Assembly: GCF_030733385.1 (NCBI RefSeq)
Contig: NZ_JASHJC010000007.1
Location: forward strand, 1 to 64,000
Source of the DNA: Roseovarius sp. MMSF_3359
Lineage (GTDB): Bacteria > Pseudomonadota > Alphaproteobacteria > Rhodobacterales > Rhodobacteraceae
Direction of reading: 5' to 3'
Length of the DNA: 64,000 nucleotides
Numbering within the stretch: position 1 is the first letter of the stretch; each line of letters begins with the position of its first letter. Shown here in pieces: positions 31,695-40,016 of the stretch. The position numbers and the translations under genes are program-made. The notes under the pieces are model-generated. The model did no database searches, was not told the DNA's origin, and was given only the letters and a program-made list of their open reading frames with translations.

Positions 31695-33445
31695 GCGGCC
31701 TGCTCCTCGCGCCAATGTTCCAGCTCGACCGTAAAGACCGCGCCGCCATCTGGGCAATTCGCCCCCTGGATCACGCCGCCGAAACTCTGCACCAACCCGT
31801 AGGAGATCGAGAGGCCCAAGCCCATCCCCTCCTCGCCGGTGACCTCCTTGGTCGAATAGAACGGCTCGAAAATCTTGTCGGGATCGGCGATGCCCGGCCC
31901 GGTGTCGCGCACCGTGGCGCTGAGCCGCGCGCCGGTGTTGATCTCGATCGTGATCTGCTTCTCCGCCTGCCCGGCCATGGCATCCGCCGCGTTGTTGATG
32001 AGGTTGACGAAGACCTGCGCCAGGCGCACCTCGCCGCCCCAGGCGAAAACCGGCGCCGCAAAACCGTCCGCGCGCCAGATCAGATCGACCGCATCCTTGC
32101 GCAAACGCGCTTCGGTCAACTCGACCGCGCTGTTGATGACCTTTACAAGATCGACCTTGCCCATCGGTTCGCTTTCGTTGCGCGAAAAGGCCCGCAGGTT
32201 GCGGATGATCCGCGCCGCCCGCATCGCAAGCTGCGAAATCCGCGACAGGTTCTCGCCCGCCACCTCGGTTTTCCCCTTGGCAAGGAACGCCGCACCATTA
32301 TCGGCAAATTGCTGAATGGCCATAAGGGGTTGGTTCAATTCATGGCTGATCCCGGCGCTCATCTGCCCGAGGGCGTTGAGCTTGCCCGCCTGCACCAACT
32401 CAGACTGCGCCTTTTTCAAAGCGGCTTCGGCCTCCTGCCTTTCCGAGACCTCGTGGCGCAAGGCCCGGTTTGTCCCCGAAAGCGCCGCCGTGCGCTCCGC
32501 CACGCGCGCCTCCAACTCGGCATTGGCCCGCGCCAGGGTCCGTCGGCGTTCGGTCGTCTGCAAAAGAACCGCACCGAACACGCAGCAGATCAACGCCAAC
32601 ACCGATGCCTGCAACCAGGCCAGCCGCTGCGCCGTTCCGATTTCCAGAAGCGCATGGCCGGTCATGTCGATCACCGGCACCTCCTGCGTCAGGTGTAACG
32701 CCTTCGCCGGCAGGTACGCGCCCCAGTTCATTGACCAGATTTCATGCCGCCCAACCCAGGACTTGCTGAAGTCCCGTTCCAGCCCGCCCTCTGGCTGCAG
32801 GCCCAGATCACCGGGGCCGGAGCGCCAGAACAAAAGCTCGGACCGGTTGGACAGGAACACCTCACCATCAGGATCCGAGAAGAACACCACCGGCCGCCCG
32901 CCGATCCAATCCCATTCCAACTCGGCCACATCGACGAGGACCGTGAGCACGCCGACCACCTCGGCGCGCGCGTCAAAGGCCGGGGCCGCCACGATATAGA
33001 CCCGCCGCCGCTCTTCCCCATAGGTCAGATGCGCAGCCCCAAGCGCACCGTTCAGGGCACGGGTGAAAAAACCGCTGCCCGCAAAGGGCATCGGCGCCTC
33101 CCCGGTCTGGGCCAGGAGATTGCCCGCAGGGTCCGAGTAGAAGAGCGCAAAAGCGCCGGTCTTGTCCGCGGCCTCGCGCATCACGCGCTCTGCGGCCTCG
33201 GCATCCTCGTCATCCGACAGGCGGGTCAGCACCGGATGTTCCGCCATGAAAACCGCCAATTCGCGGTAGCGGCGCAACTGCCCCGCAAAACGGTCCGCGG
33301 CGAGGGTCAGGTCCGCCCTTCCCTGCCGCTCAAGCTGGTTCAACGCCTGCTGGTAGCCATATCGCCAGATCCCGAGCGAACACAGCAGCACCAGCGCGAG
33401 AAACCCCGCGACAATCAGCAGCCGAGATCGGAATTCACCTGTCAT
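31691..33445 (-). CDS. dctB: DctB-type C4-dicarboxylate sensor histidine kinase
   Basis: The 584-residue protein has an N-terminal membrane helix (about 8-28), a periplasmic double-PAS-like sensor (about 30-280), a second helix (about 283-303), a coiled coil and a HisKA/HATPase core. The H-box is GISHELNQPLMAIQQF; the N, G1 and G2 boxes are NLINNAADAM, DTGPGIADP and GEEGMGLGLSIS. It phosphorylates the DctD-like protein with which it overlaps by four bases. The dctPQM genes downstream are the expected target. A Lrp gene precedes it on the same strand after 53 bases. Confidence 0.95.
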   Translation of the reverse strand: MTGEFRSRLLIVAGFLALVLLCSLGIWRYGYQQALNQLERQGRADLTLAADRFAGQLRRYRELAVFMAEHPVLTRLSDDEDAEAAERVMREAADKTGAFALFYSDPAGNLLAQTGEAPMPFAGSGFFTRALNGALGAAHLTYGEERRRVYIVAAPAFDARAEVVGVLTVLVDVAELEWDWIGGRPVVFFSDPDGEVFLSNRSELLFWRSGPGDLGLQPEGGLERDFSKSWVGRHEIWSMNWGAYLPAKALHLTQEVPVIDMTGHALLEIGTAQRLAWLQASVLALICCVFGAVLLQTTERRRTLARANAELEARVAERTAALSGTNRALRHEVSERQEAEAALKKAQSELVQAGKLNALGQMSAGISHELNQPLMAIQQFADNGAAFLAKGKTEVAGENLSRISQLAMRAARIIRNLRAFSRNESEPMGKVDLVKVINSAVELTEARLRKDAVDLIWRADGFAAPVFAWGGEVRLAQVFVNLINNAADAMAGQAEKQITIEINTGARLSATVRDTGPGIADPDKIFEPFYSTKEVTGEEGMGLGLSISYGLVQSFGGVIQGANCPDGGAVFTVELEHWREEQAA

Positions 33446-33498
33446 GACGGCAATTTACCCTTCAAGCGCGGGTCTTGACCAGAGGTGGTGATGTTTCG

Positions 33499-33960
33499 TC
33501 ATAACGGCAGCATCGTGGTCGATTTGATCTCTTCCATCGACAGAAGCGCGGTGACGTTATGGACCTTCACCTCGGAAATCAGCGCCTGGTAGAAGACGTC
33601 GTAGGCCCGCGCATTGGCGACCCGGACCTTGAGGATATAGTCGATATCGCCCGCAAGCCGGTGCGCCTCCTGCACCTCTGGCCGGTCGCGCAGCGCCTTG
33701 AGAAAGGCCTTTTGCCACCCGGCGTCATGCTCGGACGTGCGGATTAGAACAAAGAAACAGGCTTCGAAACCAAGGGCTTCGGCGTCGAGCAGGAAGGTCT
33801 GCTGCTTGATGACCCCGGCCTCGCGCATTTTGCGAATCCGGTTCCACACGGGCGTCTTGGAACTGCCGACAATCTTGGCAATATCGTCCAGCGATTGCCC
33901 CCCGTCCTGTTGTAGCTGCACGAGGATTTTTCGATCGAGTTCATCCATTCGGACAGACAT
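33499..33960 (-). CDS. Lrp/AsnC family transcriptional regulator
   Basis: The 153-residue protein has the Lrp winged HTH (MDELDRKILVQLQQDG, then SKTPVWNRIRKMREAGVI) and the RAM ligand-binding domain (about 65-150, with RLAGDIDYILKVRV). I chose the ATG at 33960 with GAAGGA upstream; a longer frame to 34017 has no better site. The gene is divergent from the siroheme/sulfite operon at 34102. The pair arrangement suggests that it controls sulfur assimilation, perhaps with an amino acid such as cysteine or methionine as effector. Two palindromes lie in the shared promoter region. Confidence 0.92.
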   Translation of the reverse strand: MSVRMDELDRKILVQLQQDGGQSLDDIAKIVGSSKTPVWNRIRKMREAGVIKQQTFLLDAEALGFEACFFVLIRTSEHDAGWQKAFLKALRDRPEVQEAHRLAGDIDYILKVRVANARAYDVFYQALISEVKVHNVTALLSMEEIKSTTMLPL

Positions 33961-34011
33961 TCCACATTCCTTCTCTCTCTGGAACAAAACCGCCCCAAGT
34001 AACGCCGTTTG

Positions 34012-34046
34012 GAACATATGTTCTTATTCACCGCGCCATATGGCGC
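34012..34046. promoter_or_regulatory. two palindromes in the Lrp/cobA divergent promoter
   Basis: GAACATATGTTC (34012-34023) and GCGCCATATGGCGC (34033-34046) are perfect palindromes, both centred on CATATG and 22 bases apart centre to centre, about two helical turns. GGAACA also occurs at 33981. They lie 50-90 bases upstream of cobA and are good candidates for regulator binding, possibly the adjacent Lrp protein. Confidence 0.45.
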
Positions 34047-34101
34047 TAGGGCGGGAATATTTCCTATATATGCCTAAGTCAATCGCTTCCGGAACAGTTC
34101 G

Positions 34102-34911
34102 ATGAACGCAAATACCGAAACAGGTGCCGCAAACACCCCGCATGCCGCCGATCCCGCGCGCGGTCATGTGGCCTTTGTCGGCGCTGGCCCGGGCAACCCG
34201 GACCTGCTCACGCTTCGGGCGCTCCGGGCCATCGAAGCGGCCGAGGTCATCATCCATGACCGGTTGGTCACCCCCGACATCCTGGCACTGGCCAACCCAG
34301 GGACTGAATTGATCAATGTCGGCAAAGAGGGTTTCGGCCCCTCGACGCCACAGGTCGAGATCACCGCGCTCATCGTGGCCTTTGGGCTGCGCGGGGTGCA
34401 GGTCGTGCGCCTCAAGGGCGGAGACGCCACCGTCTTCGGACGTCTCGACGAAGAGATCGAAGCGGTGGAGGCCACGGGCCTCGACTGGTCCGTCATCCCT
34501 GGCATCACCGCGGCCTCTGCCAGTGTCGCCGCCATTGGTCAGAGCCTCACCAAGCGCGGGCGCAACACGTCTGTGCGCCTGCTGACCGGGCACGACATGA
34601 AGGGCTTTGCCGATCACGACTGGGCCGCACTTGCCCGGCCCGGCGAGGTTGCCGCGATCTATATGGGCAAGAAATCCGCCCGTTTCATCCAGGGGCGCCT
34701 CCTGATGCATGGCGCGGATAGCACAACACCGGTCACCGTCGTGGAAAACGCGAGCCGCCCGGATGAACGCATCCTGGCCAGCACCCTTGGCACCCTGCCC
34801 GCCGATCTGGCCGATGCCGGAATGAACGGCCCGGCGCTGACCCTCTTTGGCCTCGCCCCGCGTGCGGCGCGCGCCACCCTGCCCCATCTGACTGAACAGG
34901 AGTTTGCCTGA
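34102..34911 (+). CDS. cobA: uroporphyrinogen-III C-methyltransferase (SUMT)
   Basis: The 269-residue enzyme makes precorrin-2 from uroporphyrinogen III with two S-adenosylmethionine, the first step to siroheme. Signatures are VAFVGAGPGNPDLLTLRA near the start, VVRLKGGDATVFGR, and PGITAASASVAA. It is the single-domain form; the dehydrogenase/ferrochelatase part of CysG is not fused and not seen nearby. It is first in an operon with sulfite reductase, the siroheme user, so its main role here is probably siroheme supply, although cobK at 62910 indicates that the organism also makes cobalamin. Confidence 0.95.
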   Translation: MNANTETGAANTPHAADPARGHVAFVGAGPGNPDLLTLRALRAIEAAEVIIHDRLVTPDILALANPGTELINVGKEGFGPSTPQVEITALIVAFGLRGVQVVRLKGGDATVFGRLDEEIEAVEATGLDWSVIPGITAASASVAAIGQSLTKRGRNTSVRLLTGHDMKGFADHDWAALARPGEVAAIYMGKKSARFIQGRLLMHGADSTTPVTVVENASRPDERILASTLGTLPADLADAGMNGPALTLFGLAPRAARATLPHLTEQEFA

Positions 34912-34912
34912 T

Positions 34913-35221
34913 ATGGCCCGTGAATTCACACCCAAAGTCGTGACCGCAAATGCCCTGATCGAAGGCGATGTCGTTTACCTGACCGCCGATGACAGTTGGA
35001 CCCGCCGCCTTTCCGAGGCCGAGATCATCACCGAGGAAGATTACGCGCAACTGCGCCTGCTGCAGGCCGAGGGGCAACCCGAACTCGTTGTCGGCGCCTA
35101 TCTGGCCGATGTGATCGCCGGTGAAAACGGCCCCGAACCCACCCATTTCCGCGAGGATTTCCGCCGCACCGGCCCCTCGAACTACAACCACGGCAAGCAA
35201 GCGGAGCTAGCAGATGTATAA
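34913..35221 (+). CDS. DUF2849 protein of the sulfite reductase operon
   Basis: The 102-residue acidic protein starts with MAREFTPKVVTANALIEGDVVYL and has no membrane segment or cysteine. DUF2849 genes recur between siroheme synthase and sulfite reductase genes in alphaproteobacteria; a biochemical function is not known to me. It starts one base after the cobA stop and overlaps cysI by eight bases, so translation is coupled. An assembly factor or small subunit of the reductase would fit. The ATG at 34913 is used; the frame extends three codons to a TTG. Confidence 0.85.
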   Translation: MAREFTPKVVTANALIEGDVVYLTADDSWTRRLSEAEIITEEDYAQLRLLQAEGQPELVVGAYLADVIAGENGPEPTHFREDFRRTGPSNYNHGKQAELADV

Positions 35222-36881
35222 CTACAACGAATTCGACACGGCCTTCGTGGCAGAGCGCAACAAGCAGTTCCGCGCCCAGGTGGAGCGCCGCATCGCGGGC
35301 GCCCTGACCGAGGATGAGTTCAAGCCGCTGCGCCTGATGAACGGGCTTTACCTGCAACTGCACGCCTACATGCTGCGCGTGGCGATCCCCTATGGCACGC
35401 TCGACAGCGCCAAGATGCGCAAACTGGCCGATATCGCGGACCGGTGGGACAAAGGTTATGGCCATTTCACCACCCGCCAGAACATCCAGTATAACTGGCC
35501 CAAGCTAAGCGATGTGCCGGATATGCTCGACGCGCTGGCCGAGGTCGAGATGCACGCCATTCAAACCAGCGGCAACACCATCCGCAACGTGACCGCCGAC
35601 CATTTTGCGGGCGCGGCAGCCGATGAGATCGCCGATCCGCGCCCGGTGGCGGAGCTCATTCGGCAATGGTCCACCGACCACCCGGAATTCCAGTTCCTGC
35701 CGCGCAAGTTCAAGATCGCCGTGACCGGCAGCCCGAATGACCGCGCGGTGATCAAGGCCCATGACATTGGCATCCAGATCGTCGAAGAGGCGGGCGAAAT
35801 CGGCTATCGCATCATTGTCGGCGGTGGTCTTGGCCGGACGCCGATGATCGGCAAGGTGCTGCGCGACTTCGTAAGCCAGGAAGACCTGCTGCCCTATCTC
35901 GAGGCCACGGTCAGCGTCTGGAACCTGCTGGGCCGTCGCGACAACAAGTACAAGGCGCGCATCAAGATCACCGTGCATGAGCATGGCATCGACGACATCC
36001 GTGCGCGGGTCGAGGAGCGGTTCGCCGTGATCCGCCCGAGCTTTGGCGGCGTGGACCTCAAGCTCTTTGCCGAGATCAAGGAGGCCTTCGCCGCGCCTGA
36101 GTATCGCGAAGCGCCCGTCGCGGAGTATGAGACCGCGTATAAGCACGATCCGATCTTCCGCTCCTGGGCCGATACCAACCTGGCCGAGCACCGCGCGCCC
36201 GGCTATGCCATCGTGCAGATCAGCCTCAAGGCGCATGGCGCAACCCCGGGCGATGCCTCGTCTGAGCAGATGCGCGTGATGGCCGACCTGGCCGAGAAGT
36301 ACGGCCACGATCAGATCCGGATCAGCCATGAGCAGAACGTGATCCTGCCCCATGTGCATAAATCCGACCTGCCCGTCATCCATGCGATGCTCAAGAAACA
36401 CGGTCTCGCCACCGCCAATATTGGGCTTATCAGCGATATCATCGCCTGCCCCGGCATGGACTACTGCGCCCTGGCGACTGCCCGGTCGATCCCGATTGCG
36501 CAGGAGATTGCCACGCGGTTTGACGAGCTGAAGCTGGAGCATGAGGTGGGTGACCTGAAGATCAAGATCTCAGGCTGCATCAACGCCTGCGGGCACCACC
36601 ATGTGGGCCATATCGGTATCCTTGGTTTGGATCGTGCGGGGGTGGAGAACTATCAGATCACCCTGGGCGGCGATGCCACGGAAAACGCGCGCGTGGGCGA
36701 CCGCACCGGCCCGGGTTTCTCGGCTGATGACATTCTGCCCGCCATCGAGCGGATCGTTTACGCCTATCTCGACCTGCGCAGCGATGCCGAGGAGACATTT
36801 GCCCAGACCTATGCCCGCGTCGGCCTCGACCCGTTCAAGGTAGCACTCTACGAACAGGACAAGGCCTATGCCGCAGAATGA
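35214..36881 (+). CDS. cysI: sulfite reductase hemoprotein (nitrite/sulfite reductase family)
   Basis: The 555-residue enzyme reduces sulfite to sulfide at a coupled siroheme-[4Fe-4S] centre. The cluster cysteines are visible as ACPGMDYC and GCINACGHHHVGHIG. Ferredoxin-like half domains alternate with siroheme-binding domains; HFTTRQNIQYNW is the siroheme-binding arginine region. No CysJ flavoprotein is encoded nearby, so electrons probably come from ferredoxin through the NADP reductase at 38073. A nitrite reductase role cannot be excluded from sequence alone, but the cysH and DUF934 neighbours favour sulfite. It overlaps both neighbouring genes. Confidence 0.95.
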   Translation: MYNYNEFDTAFVAERNKQFRAQVERRIAGALTEDEFKPLRLMNGLYLQLHAYMLRVAIPYGTLDSAKMRKLADIADRWDKGYGHFTTRQNIQYNWPKLSDVPDMLDALAEVEMHAIQTSGNTIRNVTADHFAGAAADEIADPRPVAELIRQWSTDHPEFQFLPRKFKIAVTGSPNDRAVIKAHDIGIQIVEEAGEIGYRIIVGGGLGRTPMIGKVLRDFVSQEDLLPYLEATVSVWNLLGRRDNKYKARIKITVHEHGIDDIRARVEERFAVIRPSFGGVDLKLFAEIKEAFAAPEYREAPVAEYETAYKHDPIFRSWADTNLAEHRAPGYAIVQISLKAHGATPGDASSEQMRVMADLAEKYGHDQIRISHEQNVILPHVHKSDLPVIHAMLKKHGLATANIGLISDIIACPGMDYCALATARSIPIAQEIATRFDELKLEHEVGDLKIKISGCINACGHHHVGHIGILGLDRAGVENYQITLGGDATENARVGDRTGPGFSADDILPAIERIVYAYLDLRSDAEETFAQTYARVGLDPFKVALYEQDKAYAAE

Positions 36882-37602
36882 CCTGACCGCACGGGTCAGG
36901 GCGCTCAACGAACGGTACCGCCATCACTCGGCCGCTGCCGTTCTGCATCAGGCGCTCAAGGACCCCTATGCCGGGAAACTGGCATTGGTCTCCAGCTTCG
37001 GGGCCGAATCCGTTGTGCTCTTGCACATGGTCTCGGTCCTGCGGCGGGACACGCCGGTCATCTTCATCGACACCGAGATGCTCTTTACCGAAACGCTGGT
37101 CTATCAGCAGGAGGTGGCCGAGCGTCTGGGCCTCACGGACCTGCGCATTCTGCATGCCTCGCAGAACAGCCTCTGGCTGAAGGACCCGCAGAACGACCTG
37201 CACGAGACCGACCCCGATGCCTGCTGCACTCTGCGCAAGACGCTGCCTTTGCAGGCCGCGCTGCACAGCTTCGACGGATGGATCACCGGGCGCAAACGCT
37301 ACCAAGGGGCAACCCGTGCGAGCCTGGAGTTTTTCGAGGTCGAAGACGGCACGCACCGCATCAAGGTCAACCCACTGGCCCATTGGACACGCGAAGATAT
37401 CCGCACCTATCTCGAGGAAAATAACCTGCCGCGCCATCCGCTGGTGGCCAAGGGTTATCCCTCGATCGGCTGCATGCCCTGCACATCCCCGGTGGCAGCA
37501 GGCGAAGATCCCCGCGCCGGCCGCTGGCGCAATTCCGAGAAGACCGAATGTGGCATCCACTTTGCAAATGGCAAACTGATCCGAAAAGGAGAACACGCAT
37601 GA
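36868..37602 (+). CDS. cysH: adenylylsulfate (APS) reductase, CysH family
   Basis: The 244-residue enzyme reduces activated sulfate to sulfite with thioredoxin. The catalytic ECGIH motif has Cys228. Cysteines for a [4Fe-4S] cluster, CC (119-120) and CxxC (202-205), are present; this is the mark of APS-type rather than PAPS-type reductases, so no APS kinase step is needed. SSFGAESVVLLHM is the nucleotide-binding loop. It overlaps cysI by 14 bases and the DUF934 gene by four. Confidence 0.96.
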   Translation: MPQNDLTARVRALNERYRHHSAAAVLHQALKDPYAGKLALVSSFGAESVVLLHMVSVLRRDTPVIFIDTEMLFTETLVYQQEVAERLGLTDLRILHASQNSLWLKDPQNDLHETDPDACCTLRKTLPLQAALHSFDGWITGRKRYQGATRASLEFFEVEDGTHRIKVNPLAHWTREDIRTYLEENNLPRHPLVAKGYPSIGCMPCTSPVAAGEDPRAGRWRNSEKTECGIHFANGKLIRKGEHA

Positions 37603-38003
37603 GTGTCATCGTAACCGACGAGGGCTTTGGCCCCGATACCTGGACCGCCCCGATCACCGCGTTCGACTACCTGCGCGATGGCCATGGCGTCGACCTGCCA
37701 TCAAGTGCCGATCCCAACGAATTGCTGGGCCGCCTGCCCGAGATCGAGATGATCCGCGTGGATTTCCCGAGCTTCGCCGATGGCCGCGGCTTCACCATCG
37801 CGCGGCAATTGCGGCTCATGGGTTTCAAGGGCCGCCTGCGCGCCAAGGGTCATGTGATTGCCGACCAATACGCTATGGCGCGCCGCGCCGGGTTCGATGA
37901 GGTCGAGATCAGCGACGAGTTGGCCGCCCGCCAGCCCGAGGATCAATGGCTTTTCCGTGCCGACTGGCAAAAGCATGACTATCAGGCACGCATGCGCGGC
38001 TGA
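37599..38003 (+). CDS. DUF934 protein of the sulfur assimilation operon
   Basis: The 134-residue protein contains RVDFPSFADGRGFTIARQLR and DQYAMARRAGFDEVEI, which are typical of DUF934, a family regularly found after cysH in alpha- and betaproteobacteria. Its function is not established. It has no cysteine and no membrane segment, so a direct redox role is unlikely. The start overlaps the cysH stop (ATGA), so it is translated with it. Confidence 0.9.
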   Translation: MSVIVTDEGFGPDTWTAPITAFDYLRDGHGVDLPSSADPNELLGRLPEIEMIRVDFPSFADGRGFTIARQLRLMGFKGRLRAKGHVIADQYAMARRAGFDEVEISDELAARQPEDQWLFRADWQKHDYQARMRG

Positions 38004-38072
38004 TTGACCCCTTCCCCTGACCTGGATCAAAGACTAATGAGAGGTGCCGGCTGAAAAGGCGGGCAAAGAGTA

Positions 38073-38921
38073 ATGAATGAGATAACCACCGTGACCGAAG
38101 CCAAGGCCGTCAAAGTTCCCACCCTGCCCGATGCGCAGACCGTCACAGAGGTCAAGCACTGGACAGATCGGTTGTTTTCCTTCCGGGTGACCCGGCCTGC
38201 ATCCTTGCGGTTCCGCTCGGGCGAGTTCGTGATGATCGGCCTGATGGGCGACCCGGATCCCAAGACCGGCAAGCAAAAGCCGCTCCTGCGGGCCTATTCC
38301 ATCGCCTCGCCGTCCTGGGATGACGAGTTGGAGTTTTACTCGATCAAGGTACAGGATGGCCCGCTGACCTCGCGCCTGCAACATATCCAGCCCGGGGATG
38401 AAATCATCCTGCGGCCGAAACCCGTGGGCACGCTGGTGCATGACGCGCTTCTGCCTGGCAAACGCATCTGGTTCTTCGCCACCGGCACCGGGTTTGCGCC
38501 CTTCGCCTCGCTTCTGCGCGACCCGCAGACCTATGAAGATTACGACGAGGTCATCATCACCCATACCTGCCGCGAAGTGGGCGAATTGACCTACGGCGCC
38601 GAACTGATCGAAAACATCCGCAACGACGAGATGTTGCAGGAACTGATTGGCGCAGAGAACCTCGCTAAGCTGCGCTACTACCCCACCACGACCCGCGAAG
38701 AGAGCCCCAAGATGGGCCGGATCACCGATCTCATGCGCTCGGGCGAGGCATTTGCCGATCTGGGTGTTGCGCCGCTCTCGCCCGAAACCGACCGGGCGAT
38801 GGTCTGCGGCAACATGGCTTTCAACCTGGAACTCAAGGAGATGCTCGAAGGCTACGGGCTGCGCGAAGGCGCCAATTCCGATCCCAAGGAATATGTGGTC
38901 GAGAAGGCCTTCCTGGACTAG
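38073..38921 (+). CDS. fpr: ferredoxin-NADP+ reductase
   Basis: The 282-residue flavoprotein has the FAD domain (about 20-120, RAYSIASPSWDDELEFYSI) and the NADP domain (about 130-282, FATGTGFAPFASLLRD and VCGNMAFN). The C-terminus EYVVEKAFLD is that of bacterial subclass I reductases. It exchanges electrons between NADPH and ferredoxin or flavodoxin. It follows the DUF934 gene by 69 bases and ends the sulfur operon before a terminator; supply of electrons to CysI is a reasonable inference. Confidence 0.94.
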   Translation: MNEITTVTEAKAVKVPTLPDAQTVTEVKHWTDRLFSFRVTRPASLRFRSGEFVMIGLMGDPDPKTGKQKPLLRAYSIASPSWDDELEFYSIKVQDGPLTSRLQHIQPGDEIILRPKPVGTLVHDALLPGKRIWFFATGTGFAPFASLLRDPQTYEDYDEVIITHTCREVGELTYGAELIENIRNDEMLQELIGAENLAKLRYYPTTTREESPKMGRITDLMRSGEAFADLGVAPLSPETDRAMVCGNMAFNLELKEMLEGYGLREGANSDPKEYVVEKAFLD

Positions 38922-38942
38922 ATCAGAACGCTTTGTACGAAA

Positions 38943-38978
38943 AAACCCGCGCCGGTTCGTCAGCGCGGGTTTCTTTTT
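38943..38978 (+). terminator. rho-independent terminator after fpr
   Basis: AAACCCGCGC (38943-38952) pairs with GCGCGGGTTT (38963-38972) around a ten-base loop, followed by CTTTTT. It closes the cobA-cysI-cysH-fpr transcript and lies just before the convergent gene's stop at 38996. Confidence 0.92.
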
Positions 38979-38995
38979 GCCTTATCCCCGTCGGC

Positions 38996-39814
38996 TCAGA
39001 GGCCAAGCGCCTCGCGAACGGTTTCCAAAGCGGCCTTCAGCGCCTCGGGGCTGTCCTGCGCCGCTTCGACGGATTTCTGCAACACGTTTTTCTGAAGCTC
39101 GCCGATGTCGGAATTGGCAATCATCTCGCGCACTTTATCGATGCTGAAATTCTCCACGGTCAGTGCATCCGCGGCGTCACCGGCAGCATCCGATGCGGCA
39201 TCCGCCGCTTCGGCCGCCGTATCTTCGGCCGCATCGGCAGCCTCGTTCGCAGTGTCGGCAGCCTCAGTAGCCGCGCCTTCAGCCGCTTCAGCAGCCTCTG
39301 TCGCCGTGTCTTCAGCCGCATCCGCCGCAGTGTCGGCAGCCTCAGTTGCAGTGTCTTCAGCCGCATCAGCCGCTTCCGTCGCGGTGTCTGCGGCAGCGTC
39401 GGTCGCTTCTTCCGCTGTCTCAGCAGCCGCATTGGCGGCGTCATCCGCAGCACCGGTCACCGAATCAATGGCATCCTCGGCGGTTTCTGTCACCGCATCA
39501 GCCGCATCGCTCGCCGCATCCGCTGCGCCATCGACAACGTCACTTGCAGCATCCGCTGCTTCGCCGGCGGCTTCGGTTGCGGTATCGACCGCATCCTGGG
39601 CCGCGTCTGCGGCTGCATCGGCGGCTTCACCGACCGCATCGGCCGCATTATCCACAGCTTCGCCCGCCGCATCCGCTGCATTTTCCAATGCCTCGGGCGC
39701 TTCGACGCCGCCGCTGACAGAATCGGTGACCTCTTCCACGGATTTGCCCGTGAACAGCATGTAACCGCCAATCAGCACGACCGCGGCAACAACGATCCAA
39801 AGAAGGTTTCTCAT
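38996..39814 (-). CDS. membrane-anchored Ala/Asp/Glu/Thr-rich repeat protein (LEA/apolipoprotein-like)
   Basis: The 272-residue protein has one N-terminal membrane helix (about 4-21), then about 190 residues (about 40-220) made almost only of Ala, Asp, Glu, Thr and Ser in 4- and 11-residue units such as [11 protein letters not shown], and a normal C-terminal domain of about 50 residues ([20 protein letters not shown]). The repeat should form long acidic amphipathic helices, like LEA group 3 or apolipoprotein repeats. The ATG at 39814 has AGGGGAA upstream. I do not know its function; stress protection, envelope spacing or membrane association are possible. The repeat also keeps long open frames on the other strand, which I regard as shadows. 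Confidence 0.85.
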   Translation of the reverse strand: MRNLLWIVVAAVVLIGGYMLFTGKSVEEVTDSVSGGVEAPEALENAADAAGEAVDNAADAVGEAADAAADAAQDAVDTATEAAGEAADAASDVVDGAADAASDAADAVTETAEDAIDSVTGAADDAANAAAETAEEATDAAADTATEAADAAEDTATEAADTAADAAEDTATEAAEAAEGAATEAADTANEAADAAEDTAAEAADAASDAAGDAADALTVENFSIDKVREMIANSDIGELQKNVLQKSVEAAQDSPEALKAALETVREALGL

Positions 39815-39950
39815 CAAGGTTCCCCTTTATTTTCAGGCTCTTCGCAAAAGTGCGAGCCTCATCATGTGTGACTCATCAGATGCCGTCACAAAAGGAAAGG
39901 CACAAGGGGGAAACTGGCCGATTTCGGCTCAGATCAGCCTATTTTGGCGC

Positions 39951-39979
39951 TTGAATCACCGCCCGTGCAGGGATAGTTT
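39951..39979 (+). promoter_or_regulatory. candidate infC promoter
   Basis: TTGAAT (39951-39956), 17-base spacer, TAGTTT (39974-39979). Transcription would begin about 30 bases before the proposed AUA start codon at 40017. Only the string match supports it. Confidence 0.35.
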
Positions 39980-40016
39980 GCAACCTCATAACGAACGCTA
40001 TCGAAGGATCGAAACC

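Noticed and set aside
39105..39764. Long Ser/Ala-rich open frame opposite the repetitive membrane protein
   Set aside because: It mirrors the repeat of the minus-strand gene, whose GC-rich codons avoid stops on both strands. It lacks a ribosome site and has no folded region, while the minus-strand frame has a good ribosome site, a membrane helix and a normal C-terminal domain.
39864..40016. ATG at 39864 as the start of infC
   Set aside because: It would add 51 residues with no similarity to IF-3, and the candidate promoter and ribosome site lie downstream of it.
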